DNA from: Mesorhizobium sp. B2-7-1
Lineage (GTDB): Bacteria > Pseudomonadota > Alphaproteobacteria > Rhizobiales > Rhizobiaceae
Assembly (NCBI RefSeq): GCF_006440735.1
Contig: NZ_VFUA01000013.1
Coordinates: forward strand, 1 to 64,000
DNA length: 64,000 bases
Direction: 5' to 3'
The first letter of the stretch is position 1. Each line of letters opens with the position of its first letter. Positions 1 through 8,875 of this stretch are shown one piece after another. The notes under the pieces were generated by a model. It was not told the origin of the DNA and ran no database searches. It worked only from the letters and a program-made list of their open reading frames with translations. The translations under genes were made by a program, and so were the position numbers.

Positions 1-77
1 ATTTCCGTCTTTGAGGCATCAGTCCCTCTCTCAGGACTGTCCCTTATATCCTTGTCTCAGTTTTGGGGTGCACTCCA

Positions 78-980
<903 letters not shown>

Positions 981-1071
981 GAGCAGCCGGAAAAAGTCCA
1001 AGCGGTTTTGCGCTTTCGTCCATAAACCATTAGCTCGGCTCCCGCTACTCTCCACCAATCAAGGGAGGATC

Positions 1072-2619
1072 ATGATGCGATCGGAAGAATTCCGGGCCGA
1101 CAAGTCGCGGCCGTTCACGGGCGCCGAATATCTGGCGAGCCTACGCGACGGGCGCGAGGTCTATATCAATGGCGAACGGGTGGCCGACGTCACCAGCCAT
1201 CCGGCGATGCGCAATTCGGTGCGCTCGCTGGCACGCCTCTACGACGCGCTGCATGATCCCAACCAGCAGGCGGTGCTGACCTCGCCGACCGACACCGGCT
1301 CCGGCGGTTTCACGCACAAATATTTCCGCGTCGCGCACTCCTCCGCCGAGCTTGCCGCGCAGCAAAGCGCGATCGCGCATTGGGCGCGCATGACCTATGG
1401 CTGGATGGGCCGCACCGCCGACTACAAGGCGGCGCTGATGAACACGCTCGGCGCCAATGCCGAATGGTACGGACCGTTCAAGGACAATGCGCGCGCATGG
1501 CACAGCAGAGCCCAGGAAGCGGTCCTGTTCATGAACCATGCCATCGTCAATCCGCCGATCGACCGCCACAAGCCGGCCGAGCAGGTGAAGGACGTTTTCG
1601 TGCACATCACCAAGGAGAACGATGCCGGCATCTGGGTGTCGGGCGCCAAGGTGGTGGCGACGTCGTCGGCGCTCACCCACTATAATTTCCTGGCGCAGAG
1701 CTCGGCGACGGTGACGGAGGATCCGTCGCTGTCGGTGATGTTCATCGTGCCGATGAACGCGCCGGGCATAAAGATGTTCTGCCGCGTCTCCTACGAACAG
1801 ACCGCCAACACTGTCGGCCATCCCTTCGACTATCCGCTGTCGTCGCGCTTCGACGAGAATGACGCGATCCTGGTGCTCGACAATGTCTTCATCCCCTGGG
1901 AGGACGTGCTGGTGCTGCGCGACGCGCAAAAAATCCTGTCCTTCCATCCGGCGTCGGGCTTCATGCATGGCTACTGCTTCCAGGGCTGCACGCGCTTTGC
2001 GGTAAAACTCGACTTTCTCGCCGGCTTGCTCGCCAAGGCGCTGCGCGCGACCGGCGGCGATGCCTTCCGCGGTAACCAGGCGGCGCTCGGCGAGGTGATT
2101 GCGCTGCGCCACATGTTCTGGAGCTTCTCCAACGCGATGGCGCACAATCCGATTCCCTGGGCCAACGGCGCGGTGCTGCCCAATCTCGAGGCCGCGCTCG
2201 CTTACCGCACCTTCATGTCGGAAGCCTATCCGCGCGTCATCGACACGGTGCGCCGCGTGATCGCTTCCGGGCTGATCTATCTGCCCTCCTCGGCGCGCGA
2301 TTTCGACAATCCGGAAATCGACCGCTATCTCGCGCAGTATGTGCGCGGCTCCAACGACATGGGCCATGTCGAACGCATCAAGATCATGAAGCTGTTGTGG
2401 GACGCGACCGGCACCGAATTCGGCGGCCGCCACGCGCTCTACGAGCTCAACTATGCCGGCGCGCCGGAAGAGGTGCGGCTGCAGGTGCTGAAGGGCGCGG
2501 AGCGCGGCGGGCGGCTGAAGCAGATGGAGGAACTCGTCGACCAATGCATGGCCGACTATGACGAGAAGGGTTGGACCGGCGACACCTGGCTGCCACCCCT
2601 CGGCGCCCAGGCCAACTGA
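1072..2619 (+). CDS. hpaB: 4-hydroxyphenylacetate 3-monooxygenase, oxygenase component
   Basis: Large subunit of the two-component FADH2-dependent monooxygenase that ortho-hydroxylates 4-hydroxyphenylacetate to homoprotocatechuate (3,4-dihydroxyphenylacetate). The start at 1072 (ATGATG) has an AAGGGAGG ribosome site at 1061-1068; 515 residues, the usual size of HpaB. The acyl-CoA-dehydrogenase-like fold is recognisable from the R-S-Y-T-G-A-E-like N-terminus (SRPFTGAEYLASL), an IDRHKP...VHITKENDAGIWVSGAK segment in the middle and the DN-VFIPWE-V block. hpaC follows after 12 bases, and the divergent activator gene lies upstream. A related phenol hydroxylase of the same family is possible in isolation, but the surrounding pathway genes fix the assignment. 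Confidence 0.93.
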   Translation: MMRSEEFRADKSRPFTGAEYLASLRDGREVYINGERVADVTSHPAMRNSVRSLARLYDALHDPNQQAVLTSPTDTGSGGFTHKYFRVAHSSAELAAQQSAIAHWARMTYGWMGRTADYKAALMNTLGANAEWYGPFKDNARAWHSRAQEAVLFMNHAIVNPPIDRHKPAEQVKDVFVHITKENDAGIWVSGAKVVATSSALTHYNFLAQSSATVTEDPSLSVMFIVPMNAPGIKMFCRVSYEQTANTVGHPFDYPLSSRFDENDAILVLDNVFIPWEDVLVLRDAQKILSFHPASGFMHGYCFQGCTRFAVKLDFLAGLLAKALRATGGDAFRGNQAALGEVIALRHMFWSFSNAMAHNPIPWANGAVLPNLEAALAYRTFMSEAYPRVIDTVRRVIASGLIYLPSSARDFDNPEIDRYLAQYVRGSNDMGHVERIKIMKLLWDATGTEFGGRHALYELNYAGAPEEVRLQVLKGAERGGRLKQMEELVDQCMADYDEKGWTGDTWLPPLGAQAN

Positions 2620-2631
2620 CGGAGGCCAGCC

Positions 2632-3153
2632 ATGGAAGCGGCCATGACGTCACAAGTCGCGAGGCTGGAATTCCGCGAGGCGATGGCGCGGGTCTGCGCG
2701 CCGGTCAACATCGTTACCACCGATGGTCCGGCCGGGCGCGGCGGCTTCACCGCGACCGCCATGTGCAGCGTCTCCGACGATCCGCCGACGCTGCTGGTGT
2801 GCATGAACGAGCGCTCGGCGCAGACTGCAATGTTCCTCGCCAACCAGCGTTTTTGCGTCAATGTGCTGACCCAGTCGCACATGCATCTGGCGGCAAAATT
2901 CGCCGGCGCGATCCGCGACATGACCGAGCGCTATCAGGCCGCGCGGTGGCAGACCATGCCGTCCGGCATGCCGGCGCTGCTCGACGCGATCGTCAGCTTC
3001 GATTGCGAGATCGGCGCGGTGAACAAGGTCGGCACGCACAATGTGATGTTCGGCCGTGTTGTCGACATCCGTCACGGCAGCGACGAGGCGGCGCTGCTGT
3101 ATGTCGGCCGCAACTACATGCAGCCGAGCGCGCTGGGGAGTTTTGGCGGGTGA
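2632..3153 (+). CDS. hpaC: 4-hydroxyphenylacetate 3-monooxygenase, flavin reductase component
   Basis: NAD(P)H:flavin oxidoreductase of 173 residues that supplies reduced FAD to HpaB. It shows the split-barrel FMN-binding pattern of the flavin_reductase family: PVNIVTTDG-P-GR-GFTATA near residue 25, PPTLLVCMN, FCVNVL, and a C-terminal LLYVGRNYM. The start at 2632 has GGAGG at 2621-2625, six bases upstream; a second in-frame ATG at 2644 has no site of its own. It forms a two-gene operon with hpaB (12-base gap). The stop is followed by an inverted repeat that separates it from the convergent hpaR. Confidence 0.92.
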   Translation: MEAAMTSQVARLEFREAMARVCAPVNIVTTDGPAGRGGFTATAMCSVSDDPPTLLVCMNERSAQTAMFLANQRFCVNVLTQSHMHLAAKFAGAIRDMTERYQAARWQTMPSGMPALLDAIVSFDCEIGAVNKVGTHNVMFGRVVDIRHGSDEAALLYVGRNYMQPSALGSFGG

Positions 3154-3164
3154 GGAGCGCCCAT

Positions 3165-3304
3165 CCCTTCTCCCCTTGTGGGTGTCGCCGAAGGCGACGG
3201 ATGAGGGGTGCTCCAGCGGAGTGAGACGCTGGCGTTCCCTGGAACACCCCTCATCCGTCTCGGCGCTGCGCGCCGATCCACCTTCTCCCACAAGGCGAAA
3301 AGGG
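3165..3304. repeat. Nested inverted repeat between hpaC and hpaR
   Basis: Outer arms 3165-3182 (CCCTTCTCCCCTTGTGGG) and 3287-3304 are complementary with two mismatches; inner arms 3196-3210 and 3245-3259 (GACGGATGAGGGGTG) are perfectly complementary. The element fills the space between two convergent genes and would fold into a long hairpin in either transcript. It resembles the dispersed palindromic intergenic elements of rhizobia and may also act as a bidirectional terminator. No coding potential is evident. Confidence 0.8.
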
Positions 3305-3309
3305 AAATC

Positions 3310-3747
3310 CTAGCCCTCCATCGACTCCGACTGGATCAGGCTATCCAGCATATCTAGCAGGCGCTCGTGCTCTTGGGCGCCGTAGCGCTTCTCGATCGCC
3401 TCGTAGATGGCGGTGCGCTCGGGCGCCAGTTCCTCGATCAGCGCCACGCCGGTCGGACTGATGGCGAGCAGCGCGCGGCGGCCGTCATCCTTCACCTTGT
3501 TGCGGGATATGAACTCCCTCTCCTCCAGCGCCTTGATGATGCGGGTGAGGCTCGGCGGCAGGATCGAAGCGCGGTTGGCGAGCTCGGTCGCTTCCAGCGG
3601 ACCGGTTTCGGCGAGAACGCGCAGCACGCGCCACTGCTGCTCGGTGATATCATGGCGGGCGAGCATCGGCCGGAAATGCGCCATGATCACTTCGCGGGCG
3701 CGAAGCAGAGCCATGGGCAAGGAACGGCGGGTGCTGGGCGGTAGCAA
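3310..3747 (-). CDS. hpaR: Homoprotocatechuate degradation operon repressor, MarR family
   Basis: Winged-helix MarR-type repressor of 145 residues. The ALLRAREVIMAHFRPMLARHDITEQQW-type N-terminus closely resembles enterobacterial HpaR (ALL-AREA-M-FFRP, LTEQQWR), followed by the LPPSLTRIIKALEE recognition helix and the DGRRALLAISPTG wing. HpaR-type proteins repress the ring-cleavage operon until 4-hydroxyphenylacetate or homoprotocatechuate binds. I use the TTG start at 3747 because GGAG lies eight bases upstream; the ATG at 3714 has no ribosome site and would trim the conserved N-terminus. Divergent from hpaF, with a near-perfect palindrome in between (3901-3922). Confidence 0.9.
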   Translation of the reverse strand: MLPPSTRRSLPMALLRAREVIMAHFRPMLARHDITEQQWRVLRVLAETGPLEATELANRASILPPSLTRIIKALEEREFISRNKVKDDGRRALLAISPTGVALIEELAPERTAIYEAIEKRYGAQEHERLLDMLDSLIQSESMEG

Positions 3748-3879
3748 AATCAGGTCTCCGAAAAATTCCAGTCCAGTACGACTCGCAACAAAGGTCTAGG
3801 GCGGGATCGCAGCTATATCCGCGATTTTGCCGAGAGCGGCAATCCCACCCCGGGAGTTGCATCCGCAGAGAGAACGACG

Positions 3880-3908
3880 CTTGACATTCCCGCGTCAAGA
3901 TGTAATTC
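3880..3908 (+). promoter_or_regulatory. Candidate hpaF promoter with inverted repeat CTTGAC-N8-GTCAAG
   Basis: TTGACA at 3881-3886 is a perfect -35 hexamer, and TAATTC at 3903-3908 (16-base spacing) is a plausible -10. The -35 is embedded in an inverted repeat, CTTGAC (3880-3885) and GTCAAG (3894-3899). It sits just upstream of the palindrome proposed as the HpaR operator, so a repressor bound there would cover the start of transcription. Confidence 0.5.
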
Positions 3909-3922
3909 ACATGTTAACTACA
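3901..3922. promoter_or_regulatory. Candidate HpaR operator (22-bp palindrome centred on ACATGT)
   Basis: A 22-bp dyad with 18 of 22 positions symmetric: TGTA arm, TT, ACATGT centre (3909-3914), AA, TACA arm. It lies between hpaR and hpaF, overlapping the likely -10 region of the hpa ring-cleavage operon and about 28 bases before the hpaF start. Size and symmetry fit a MarR dimer site. The assignment to HpaR rests on position only. Confidence 0.6.
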
Positions 3923-3949
3923 AGACCGGTGCTGCCGGCGGAGGAAACC

Positions 3950-4336
3950 TTGCCCCATATGGCGATCGAATATTCGGCGAATCTCGACGCGAAGCTCGAC
4001 ATGGGCGAACTCTGCGCGCTGGTCTCGCGCACCATCCTCGAAACAGGCTTGTTCGAACCGGGCGCGGTCCGGGTGCGCGCCTTCTGCGCCGAAGCCTATG
4101 CGATTGCCGACCGGCTCCCGGAGAACGGCTTCATCGACATGAACTTCCGCATCGGCAAGGGTCGCAGCGCGGCGGAAAAGAAGAGCGCCGGCGAGGCCAT
4201 CTTCGCGGCGGTCACCGATCATCTGGCATCGCTGTTCGCCACGCCGCATTTCGCGCTGTCGCTGGAGATCCGCGAGATCGACGCCGAGCTAAGCTGGAAG
4301 AAGAACGCCATCCATCCGCGCCTGCGTGGCAAATAA
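3950..4336 (+). CDS. hpaF: 5-carboxymethyl-2-hydroxymuconate delta-isomerase (TTG start)
   Basis: Tautomerase-superfamily enzyme of 128 residues that isomerises 5-carboxymethyl-2-hydroxymuconate after ring cleavage and aldehyde oxidation. These enzymes use the amino-terminal proline exposed after removal of Met as the catalytic base. Only a TTG start at 3950 gives Met-Pro-His followed by an IEYSANLD segment, matching the family pattern MPH-IVECSDN. A GGAGG ribosome site at 3940-3944 sits five bases before it. Upstream ATGs (3911 and earlier) would bury the proline, and the downstream ATG at 3959 would delete it. First gene of the hpaFEDGH operon. Confidence 0.88.
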   Translation: MPHMAIEYSANLDAKLDMGELCALVSRTILETGLFEPGAVRVRAFCAEAYAIADRLPENGFIDMNFRIGKGRSAAEKKSAGEAIFAAVTDHLASLFATPHFALSLEIREIDAELSWKKNAIHPRLRGK

Positions 4337-4371
4337 CCGGGCGCGGCAAGCAATCGACAGGAAGCACACCC

Positions 4372-5889
4372 ATGGCGGCATTGGACGACAATCTGAAGAA
4401 GGCCGAGGCCTATCTCGAACGCTTCCGTAAAGGCGGCGTGCTCAACCAGATCGCCGGCGAGGCGGTGCCCTCGGCCGACGGTTCGACCTATGAGACGATC
4501 TCGCCGATCGACCTCAAGCCGATTGCCACCGTGGCGCGCGGCAAGGCCGCCGACATCGACCGCGCCGCCAAGGCCGCGAAGACCGCGTTCAGGGATTGGG
4601 CGGCGATCTCCGGCGATGCGCGCAAGAAGCTCATGCACAAAATCGCCGACGCCATCGTCGCGCGCGCCGAGGAGATCGCCTTCGTCGAATGCATGGACAC
4701 TGGACAGTCGCTGAAGTTCATGGCCAAGGCGGCACTGCGCGGCGCCGAGAATTTCCGCTTCTATGCCGACCGCGCGCCGGAAGCGCGCGACGGCCGTTCG
4801 CTCAGGGCGCCCGGCCAGCTCAACATGACGACACGCGTGCCGATCGGCCCGGTCGGCGTGATCACGCCGTGGAACACGCCCTTCATGCTGTCGACCTGGA
4901 AGATCGCGCCGGCGCTGGCCGCCGGCTGCACGGTGGTGCACAAGCCGGCCGAGCTGTCGCCGCTCACCGCCCGGCTGCTGGTCGAGATCGCCGAGGAAGC
5001 CGGCCTCCCCAAGGGCGTGTGGAACCTCGTCAACGGGTTCGGCGAGGATGCAGGCCGGGCGCTGACCGAGCACCCCGACATCAAGGCGATCGGCTTCGTC
5101 GGCGAAAGCCGCACGGGCTCGATGATCATGAAGCAGGGCGCAGAGACGCTGAAGCGCGTGCATTTCGAGCTCGGCGGCAAGAACCCGGTCATCGTCTTCG
5201 CCGACGCCGACCTGGAGCGCGCTGCGGACGCCGCCGTCTTCATGATCTATTCGCTGAACGGCGAGCGCTGCACCTCGTCGTCGCGCCTTTTGGTCGAGGC
5301 CTCCGTGCACGACAAGTTCACCGACCTTGTGGCGGAGAAGGCCAAGCGCATCAGGATCGGCCACCCGCTCGATCCCGAGACCGTGGTCGGGCCGCTGATC
5401 CATCCGGTGCACGAAGAAAAAGTGCTCTCCTATATCGAGATCGGCAAGTCGGAAGGCGCGGTGGTCGCGGCCGGCGGCGGCAAGTTCGCCGGCCCGGGCG
5501 GCGGCTGCTATGTCAGCCCGACGCTCTTCGTCGGCGCCACCAACAAGATGCGCATCGCCCAGGAGGAGATTTTTGGGCCGGTGCTGACGGCAATCCCGTT
5601 CAAGGACGAGGCGGAGGCTCTGGCGCTGGCCAACGACACGCAATACGGCCTGACCGGCTATCTCTGGACTTCCGACGTCACCCGCGCCTTCCGCTTCACC
5701 GATGCGCTCGACGCCGGCATGATCTGGGTGAATTCGGAGAATGTGCGACATCTGCCGACGCCGTTCGGCGGCGTCAAGAGCTCGGGTATCGGCCGCGACG
5801 GCGGCGACTGGTCGTTCGACTTCTACATGGAAACCAAGAACATCGCGTTCGCGACGGCGCCGCATTCGATCCAGAAGCTCGGCGGCTGA
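4372..5889 (+). CDS. hpaE: 5-carboxymethyl-2-hydroxymuconate semialdehyde dehydrogenase
   Basis: NAD-dependent aldehyde dehydrogenase of 505 residues that oxidises the semialdehyde produced by homoprotocatechuate ring cleavage. The catalytic set of the ALDH superfamily is complete: Asn168 (TPWNTP), Lys191 (HKPAE), Glu266 in FELGGKNP and nucleophile Cys300 in NGERCTSSSR. The C-terminal LPTPFGGVKSSGIGRDGG block matches HpaE and related hydroxymuconic semialdehyde dehydrogenases. It lies 35 bases after hpaF and 12 before hpaD, so it is co-transcribed. The pathway context makes the substrate assignment firm. Confidence 0.93.
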   Translation: MAALDDNLKKAEAYLERFRKGGVLNQIAGEAVPSADGSTYETISPIDLKPIATVARGKAADIDRAAKAAKTAFRDWAAISGDARKKLMHKIADAIVARAEEIAFVECMDTGQSLKFMAKAALRGAENFRFYADRAPEARDGRSLRAPGQLNMTTRVPIGPVGVITPWNTPFMLSTWKIAPALAAGCTVVHKPAELSPLTARLLVEIAEEAGLPKGVWNLVNGFGEDAGRALTEHPDIKAIGFVGESRTGSMIMKQGAETLKRVHFELGGKNPVIVFADADLERAADAAVFMIYSLNGERCTSSSRLLVEASVHDKFTDLVAEKAKRIRIGHPLDPETVVGPLIHPVHEEKVLSYIEIGKSEGAVVAAGGGKFAGPGGGCYVSPTLFVGATNKMRIAQEEIFGPVLTAIPFKDEAEALALANDTQYGLTGYLWTSDVTRAFRFTDALDAGMIWVNSENVRHLPTPFGGVKSSGIGRDGGDWSFDFYMETKNIAFATAPHSIQKLGG

Positions 5890-5901
5890 CCGGAGACACA
5901 A

Positions 5902-6882
5902 ATGGCCCTGCCCCAACCCAACCTCTACCCCGCCTTCAACATCGTGCGGCTCAGCCATGTCGAGCTCGCCGTCACCGACCTTGCAAAATCCCGCGCCTTC
6001 TATGTCGACACGCTCGGCCTGCAGGTGACCGACGAGACCAGCGGCGCGATCTATCTGCGCGCCATGGAGGAACGCGGCCATCACTGCATCGTGCTGCGCA
6101 AGGCGACAACGCCCGAAGCGCGCGAGCTCGGTTTCAAGGTGTTCTCCGACGAGGATCTCGACAAGGCCGAGCATTTCTTCAAGGGAAAAGGCCTGCCGGT
6201 GGAATGGGTCGAACGGCCCTACCAGTCACGCACCTTCCGCACCCGTGATCCGCACGGCATTCCGCTGGAGTTCTATTCCAAAATGGAACGGCTGCCGCCG
6301 ATCCATCAGAAATACGCCTTGTACAAAGGCGTGAAGCCGCTGCGCATCGACCACTTCAACTGCTTCTCGCCCAACGTCGATGAAGCGGTGGCGTTCTACA
6401 ACGAGCTCGGCTTCCGCGTGACCGAATACACGCAGGACGAAGAGACCGGGAGGCTGTGGGCGGCCTGGACGCACCGCAAGGGCGGCGTACACGACATCGC
6501 CTTCACCAACGGCCTCGGCCCGCGCCTGCACCACGTTGCCTTCTGGGTGCCGACGCCGCTCAACATCATCGACCTGCTCGACCTGATGGCGACCACCGGC
6601 TATGTCGGCAACATCGAGCGCGGGCCTGGACGGCACGGCATCTCCAACGCCTTCTTCCTCTACATCCGCGATCCGGACAACCATCGCGTCGAGATCTATT
6701 GCTCGGACTACCAGACGGTCGATCCGGATCTCGAGCCGATCAAGTGGGATTTGAAAGACCCGCAGCGCCAGACGCTGTGGGGCGCGCCGGCGCCGCGAAG
6801 CTGGTTCGAGGAAGGTAGCGTGTTTGCCGGTGTCGAGCCGCGCAAGTCCGATCTGGCGGCCTCGCCGATCGTGGCGCCTTGA
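5902..6882 (+). CDS. hpaD: 3,4-dihydroxyphenylacetate 2,3-dioxygenase (VOC-type extradiol)
   Basis: Extradiol ring-cleavage dioxygenase of 326 residues converting homoprotocatechuate to 5-carboxymethyl-2-hydroxymuconate semialdehyde. It is the vicinal-oxygen-chelate type known from Gram-positive HPCD/MndD, with two tandem VOC domains (about 15-125 and 145-270). Metal ligands are visible as His151 (RIDHFN), the LHHVAF pair His210/211 and Glu264 (HRVEIYCSDY). Enterobacterial HpaD belongs to the unrelated LigB-type family, so the step is done here by a non-homologous enzyme. Preceded by a GGAG site; 12 bases after hpaE. Confidence 0.92.
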   Translation: MALPQPNLYPAFNIVRLSHVELAVTDLAKSRAFYVDTLGLQVTDETSGAIYLRAMEERGHHCIVLRKATTPEARELGFKVFSDEDLDKAEHFFKGKGLPVEWVERPYQSRTFRTRDPHGIPLEFYSKMERLPPIHQKYALYKGVKPLRIDHFNCFSPNVDEAVAFYNELGFRVTEYTQDEETGRLWAAWTHRKGGVHDIAFTNGLGPRLHHVAFWVPTPLNIIDLLDLMATTGYVGNIERGPGRHGISNAFFLYIRDPDNHRVEIYCSDYQTVDPDLEPIKWDLKDPQRQTLWGAPAPRSWFEEGSVFAGVEPRKSDLAASPIVAP

Positions 6883-6982
6883 TGGGCTGTTGCGAGATGT
6901 TCGCGTTCCTTCGCCCCCCTCTCTGTCCTGCCGGACATCTCCCGCTCAAGTGGGGAGATTGGCTATTCATCGGAGTTTCAGC

Positions 6983-7858
6983 ATGAGCACGGGACGGCTC
7001 GTCACCTTCACCGTCCGCGGCAAGACGCGCTACGGCGCGGTCACAGACAGAGGCGTAGTCGACCTTTCGGCGCGCCATCCCGAATGGACGACGCTGCGCG
7101 AGGTGATCGAGGCCGGCGCGCTCGTAAAGCTCGCCGAGGAAGCTGAAGGGTTGGCAGCCGATTTCAGCGTGGAGGACATCGCCTACGAAATCCCGGTGCC
7201 CTCGCCGGAAAAGATCATCTGCGTCGGCGTCAACTATCCGGACCGCAACGAGGAGTACAAGGATGGGCAGGCAGCGCCCTCGAACCCGTCGCTGTTCATC
7301 CGCTTCCCGCGCTCCTTCGTCGGCCATGGCTCACCGCTGGTGCGGCCGCCGGAATCGCCGCAGCTCGATTATGAAGGCGAGATCGTCATCGTCATCGGCA
7401 AGGGCGGGCGGCGGATCGCCGAGGCCGATGCGCTCGGCCATATCGCGGCGCTTTCGCTCTGCAACGAAGGCACGATCCGCGACTGGGTGCGCCACGCCAA
7501 ATTCAACGTCACCCAAGGCAAGAATTTCGACCGCACAGGCTCGATCGGACCGTGGCTGGTGCCGTTCGCCGACGAGGCGCAGATCGCCGACATTTCGCTG
7601 ACCACCCGCGTCAATGGCGAGATCCGCCAGCAGGACCGCACCGGGCGCATGATCTTTTCCTTCCGCAAGATCATCAACTACATCTCGACCTTCACAACAC
7701 TGGTGCCGGGCGACGTCATCGTCACGGGAACACCGACCGGTGCCGGCGCCCGTTTCGACCCGCCGATCTGGCTGACGCCAGGTGACGTCATCGAGGTCGA
7801 GGCGGAAGGCATCGGGACGCTCAGGAATGGCGTCGTCGACGAAGGAACCGGCCGATGA
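6983..7858 (+). CDS. hpaG: Fumarylacetoacetate-hydrolase-family isomerase/decarboxylase of the homoprotocatechuate pathway
   Basis: FAH-superfamily protein of 291 residues, expected to decarboxylate 5-oxopent-3-ene-1,2,5-tricarboxylate and/or isomerise 2-hydroxyhepta-2,4-diene-1,7-dioate. Metal-binding acidic residues of the FAH fold appear in DYEGEIVIVIGKGGR, and the GDVIVTGTPTGAG block is the family C-terminal signature. The start at 6983 has GGAG seven bases upstream; longer readings have no ribosome site. Enterobacterial HpaG carries two FAH domains, whereas this protein has one, so it either does both reactions alone or needs a partner encoded elsewhere. Its stop overlaps the hpaH start (ATGA). 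Confidence 0.82.
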   Translation: MSTGRLVTFTVRGKTRYGAVTDRGVVDLSARHPEWTTLREVIEAGALVKLAEEAEGLAADFSVEDIAYEIPVPSPEKIICVGVNYPDRNEEYKDGQAAPSNPSLFIRFPRSFVGHGSPLVRPPESPQLDYEGEIVIVIGKGGRRIAEADALGHIAALSLCNEGTIRDWVRHAKFNVTQGKNFDRTGSIGPWLVPFADEAQIADISLTTRVNGEIRQQDRTGRMIFSFRKIINYISTFTTLVPGDVIVTGTPTGAGARFDPPIWLTPGDVIEVEAEGIGTLRNGVVDEGTGR

Positions 7859-8658
7859 TGACGGAAAGCCAAATCGAGGACGCCGCCCGCAGGCTGTTCG
7901 AAGCCGAGCGCGACCGGCGCCAGATCAGGCTGCTCAGCCTCGATTTTCCAGAGGCGACGATGGACGACGCCTACCGCGTGCAGGCGGCGCTGGTGAAGCG
8001 CAAGGCCGCATCGGGACTGACGATCAAGGGTTGGAAGATCGGCCTGACCTCGAAGGCGATGCAGTCGGCGCTCAGCATTGACATTCCGGATTCCGGCATC
8101 CTGTTCGACGACATGTTCTTCGAAGATGGCGGCACCGTGCCTGCCGATCGTTTCATCCAGCCGCGCATCGAGGCCGAGATCGCCTTCGTCATGAAGGCGC
8201 CTTTGGCTGGTCCCGACATTTCGGTCGACGACGTGCTCGACGCCACCGATCATATCACGCCGGCGCTTGAAATCCTCGACACCCGCATCGAGCGGATGAA
8301 CAAGGAGACCGGCAGGATCCGCACCTTCTTCGACACGATCTCGGACAATGCGGCCAATGCCGGCATCGTCGTCGGCGGCCGCGCCGCCGGCCCACGCGAG
8401 GCGGATCTGCGCTGGATCGGCGCGATCGTGTCGCGCAACGGCGAGGTCGAGGAGACGGGCCTCGGCGCCGGCGTGCTCGATCATCCCGCCAAGGGCATCG
8501 TCTGGCTCGCCAACCGGCTGCACCAGTACGGCATGCGGATCGAGGCCGGCCAAGTCGTGCTGTCGGGCTCCTTCATCCGGCCGGTCGAATGCCGGCATGG
8601 CGACCGGATCGTCTCGGATTTCGGGCCCTTTGGCGCGATCCGCATCGCCTTCGCCTGA
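7855..8658 (+). CDS. hpaH: 2-oxo-hept-4-ene-1,7-dioate hydratase
   Basis: Mg2+-dependent hydratase of 267 residues that adds water to 2-oxo-hept-4-ene-1,7-dioate to give 4-hydroxy-2-oxoheptane-1,7-dioate. Family features: GWKIGLTSKAMQ near residue 65, the RIEAEIAFVMK acidic motif near 115, and a C-terminal GSFIRPVECRHGDRI block similar to HpaH/MhpD. Translationally coupled to hpaG by a 4-base ATGA overlap, and the last gene of the operon. The next pathway enzyme, an HpaI aldolase, does not follow: the operon ends and a gene on the other strand begins. Confidence 0.92.
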   Translation: MMTESQIEDAARRLFEAERDRRQIRLLSLDFPEATMDDAYRVQAALVKRKAASGLTIKGWKIGLTSKAMQSALSIDIPDSGILFDDMFFEDGGTVPADRFIQPRIEAEIAFVMKAPLAGPDISVDDVLDATDHITPALEILDTRIERMNKETGRIRTFFDTISDNAANAGIVVGGRAAGPREADLRWIGAIVSRNGEVEETGLGAGVLDHPAKGIVWLANRLHQYGMRIEAGQVVLSGSFIRPVECRHGDRIVSDFGPFGAIRIAFA

Positions 8659-8680
8659 TCCAGGCATTTCTCAGCTTCTG

Positions 8681-8711
8681 AAAAAAGGCCGGGCGCGAAA
8701 GCGGCCCGGCC
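8681..8711 (-). terminator. Rho-independent terminator between hpaH and the 2OG oxygenase gene
   Basis: A perfect 8-bp stem, GGCCGGGC (8687-8694) with GCCCGGCC (8704-8711), and a 9-base loop. On the minus strand the hairpin is followed by six T residues (AAAAAA at 8681-8686 on plus), so it is a canonical terminator for the minus-strand oxygenase gene. On the plus strand it has no T tract but could still slow transcription leaving hpaH. Confidence 0.8.
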
Positions 8712-8875
8712 AAGAATGAAGGTCATAACCTTCAGAGGGGAACACCGCCCGGCGCAATGGGAGGAAAACACCGAGCGATGCCTCTTATTTGGGGCCTAAA
8801 CGGTGTATTTTCCACGAACGGAATTCCAAAAAAGATCGGAAATGCGAAAAAATCTCGCGCAATCATCAGGAATCC

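Noticed and set aside
20..39. Terminator hairpin CAGTCC...GGACTG downstream of the AraC-type gene
   Set aside because: A 6-bp stem with an 8-base loop and no T tract on the minus strand is too weak to call.
1141..2544. Long open frame antisense to hpaB (and similar long antisense frames at 4219-6174, 10507-12738, 31504-33195, 40827-41876, 51566-53050)
   Set aside because: They lie opposite well-identified genes, are rich in Arg/His/Asp from reversed high-GC codons, and match no family. They are by-products of the strong G/C third-position bias.
4596..6248. 550-codon plus-strand frame overlapping hpaE and hpaD
   Set aside because: It is an out-of-frame reading of hpaE with an Arg-rich composition; hpaE and hpaD have complete catalytic motifs in their own frames.
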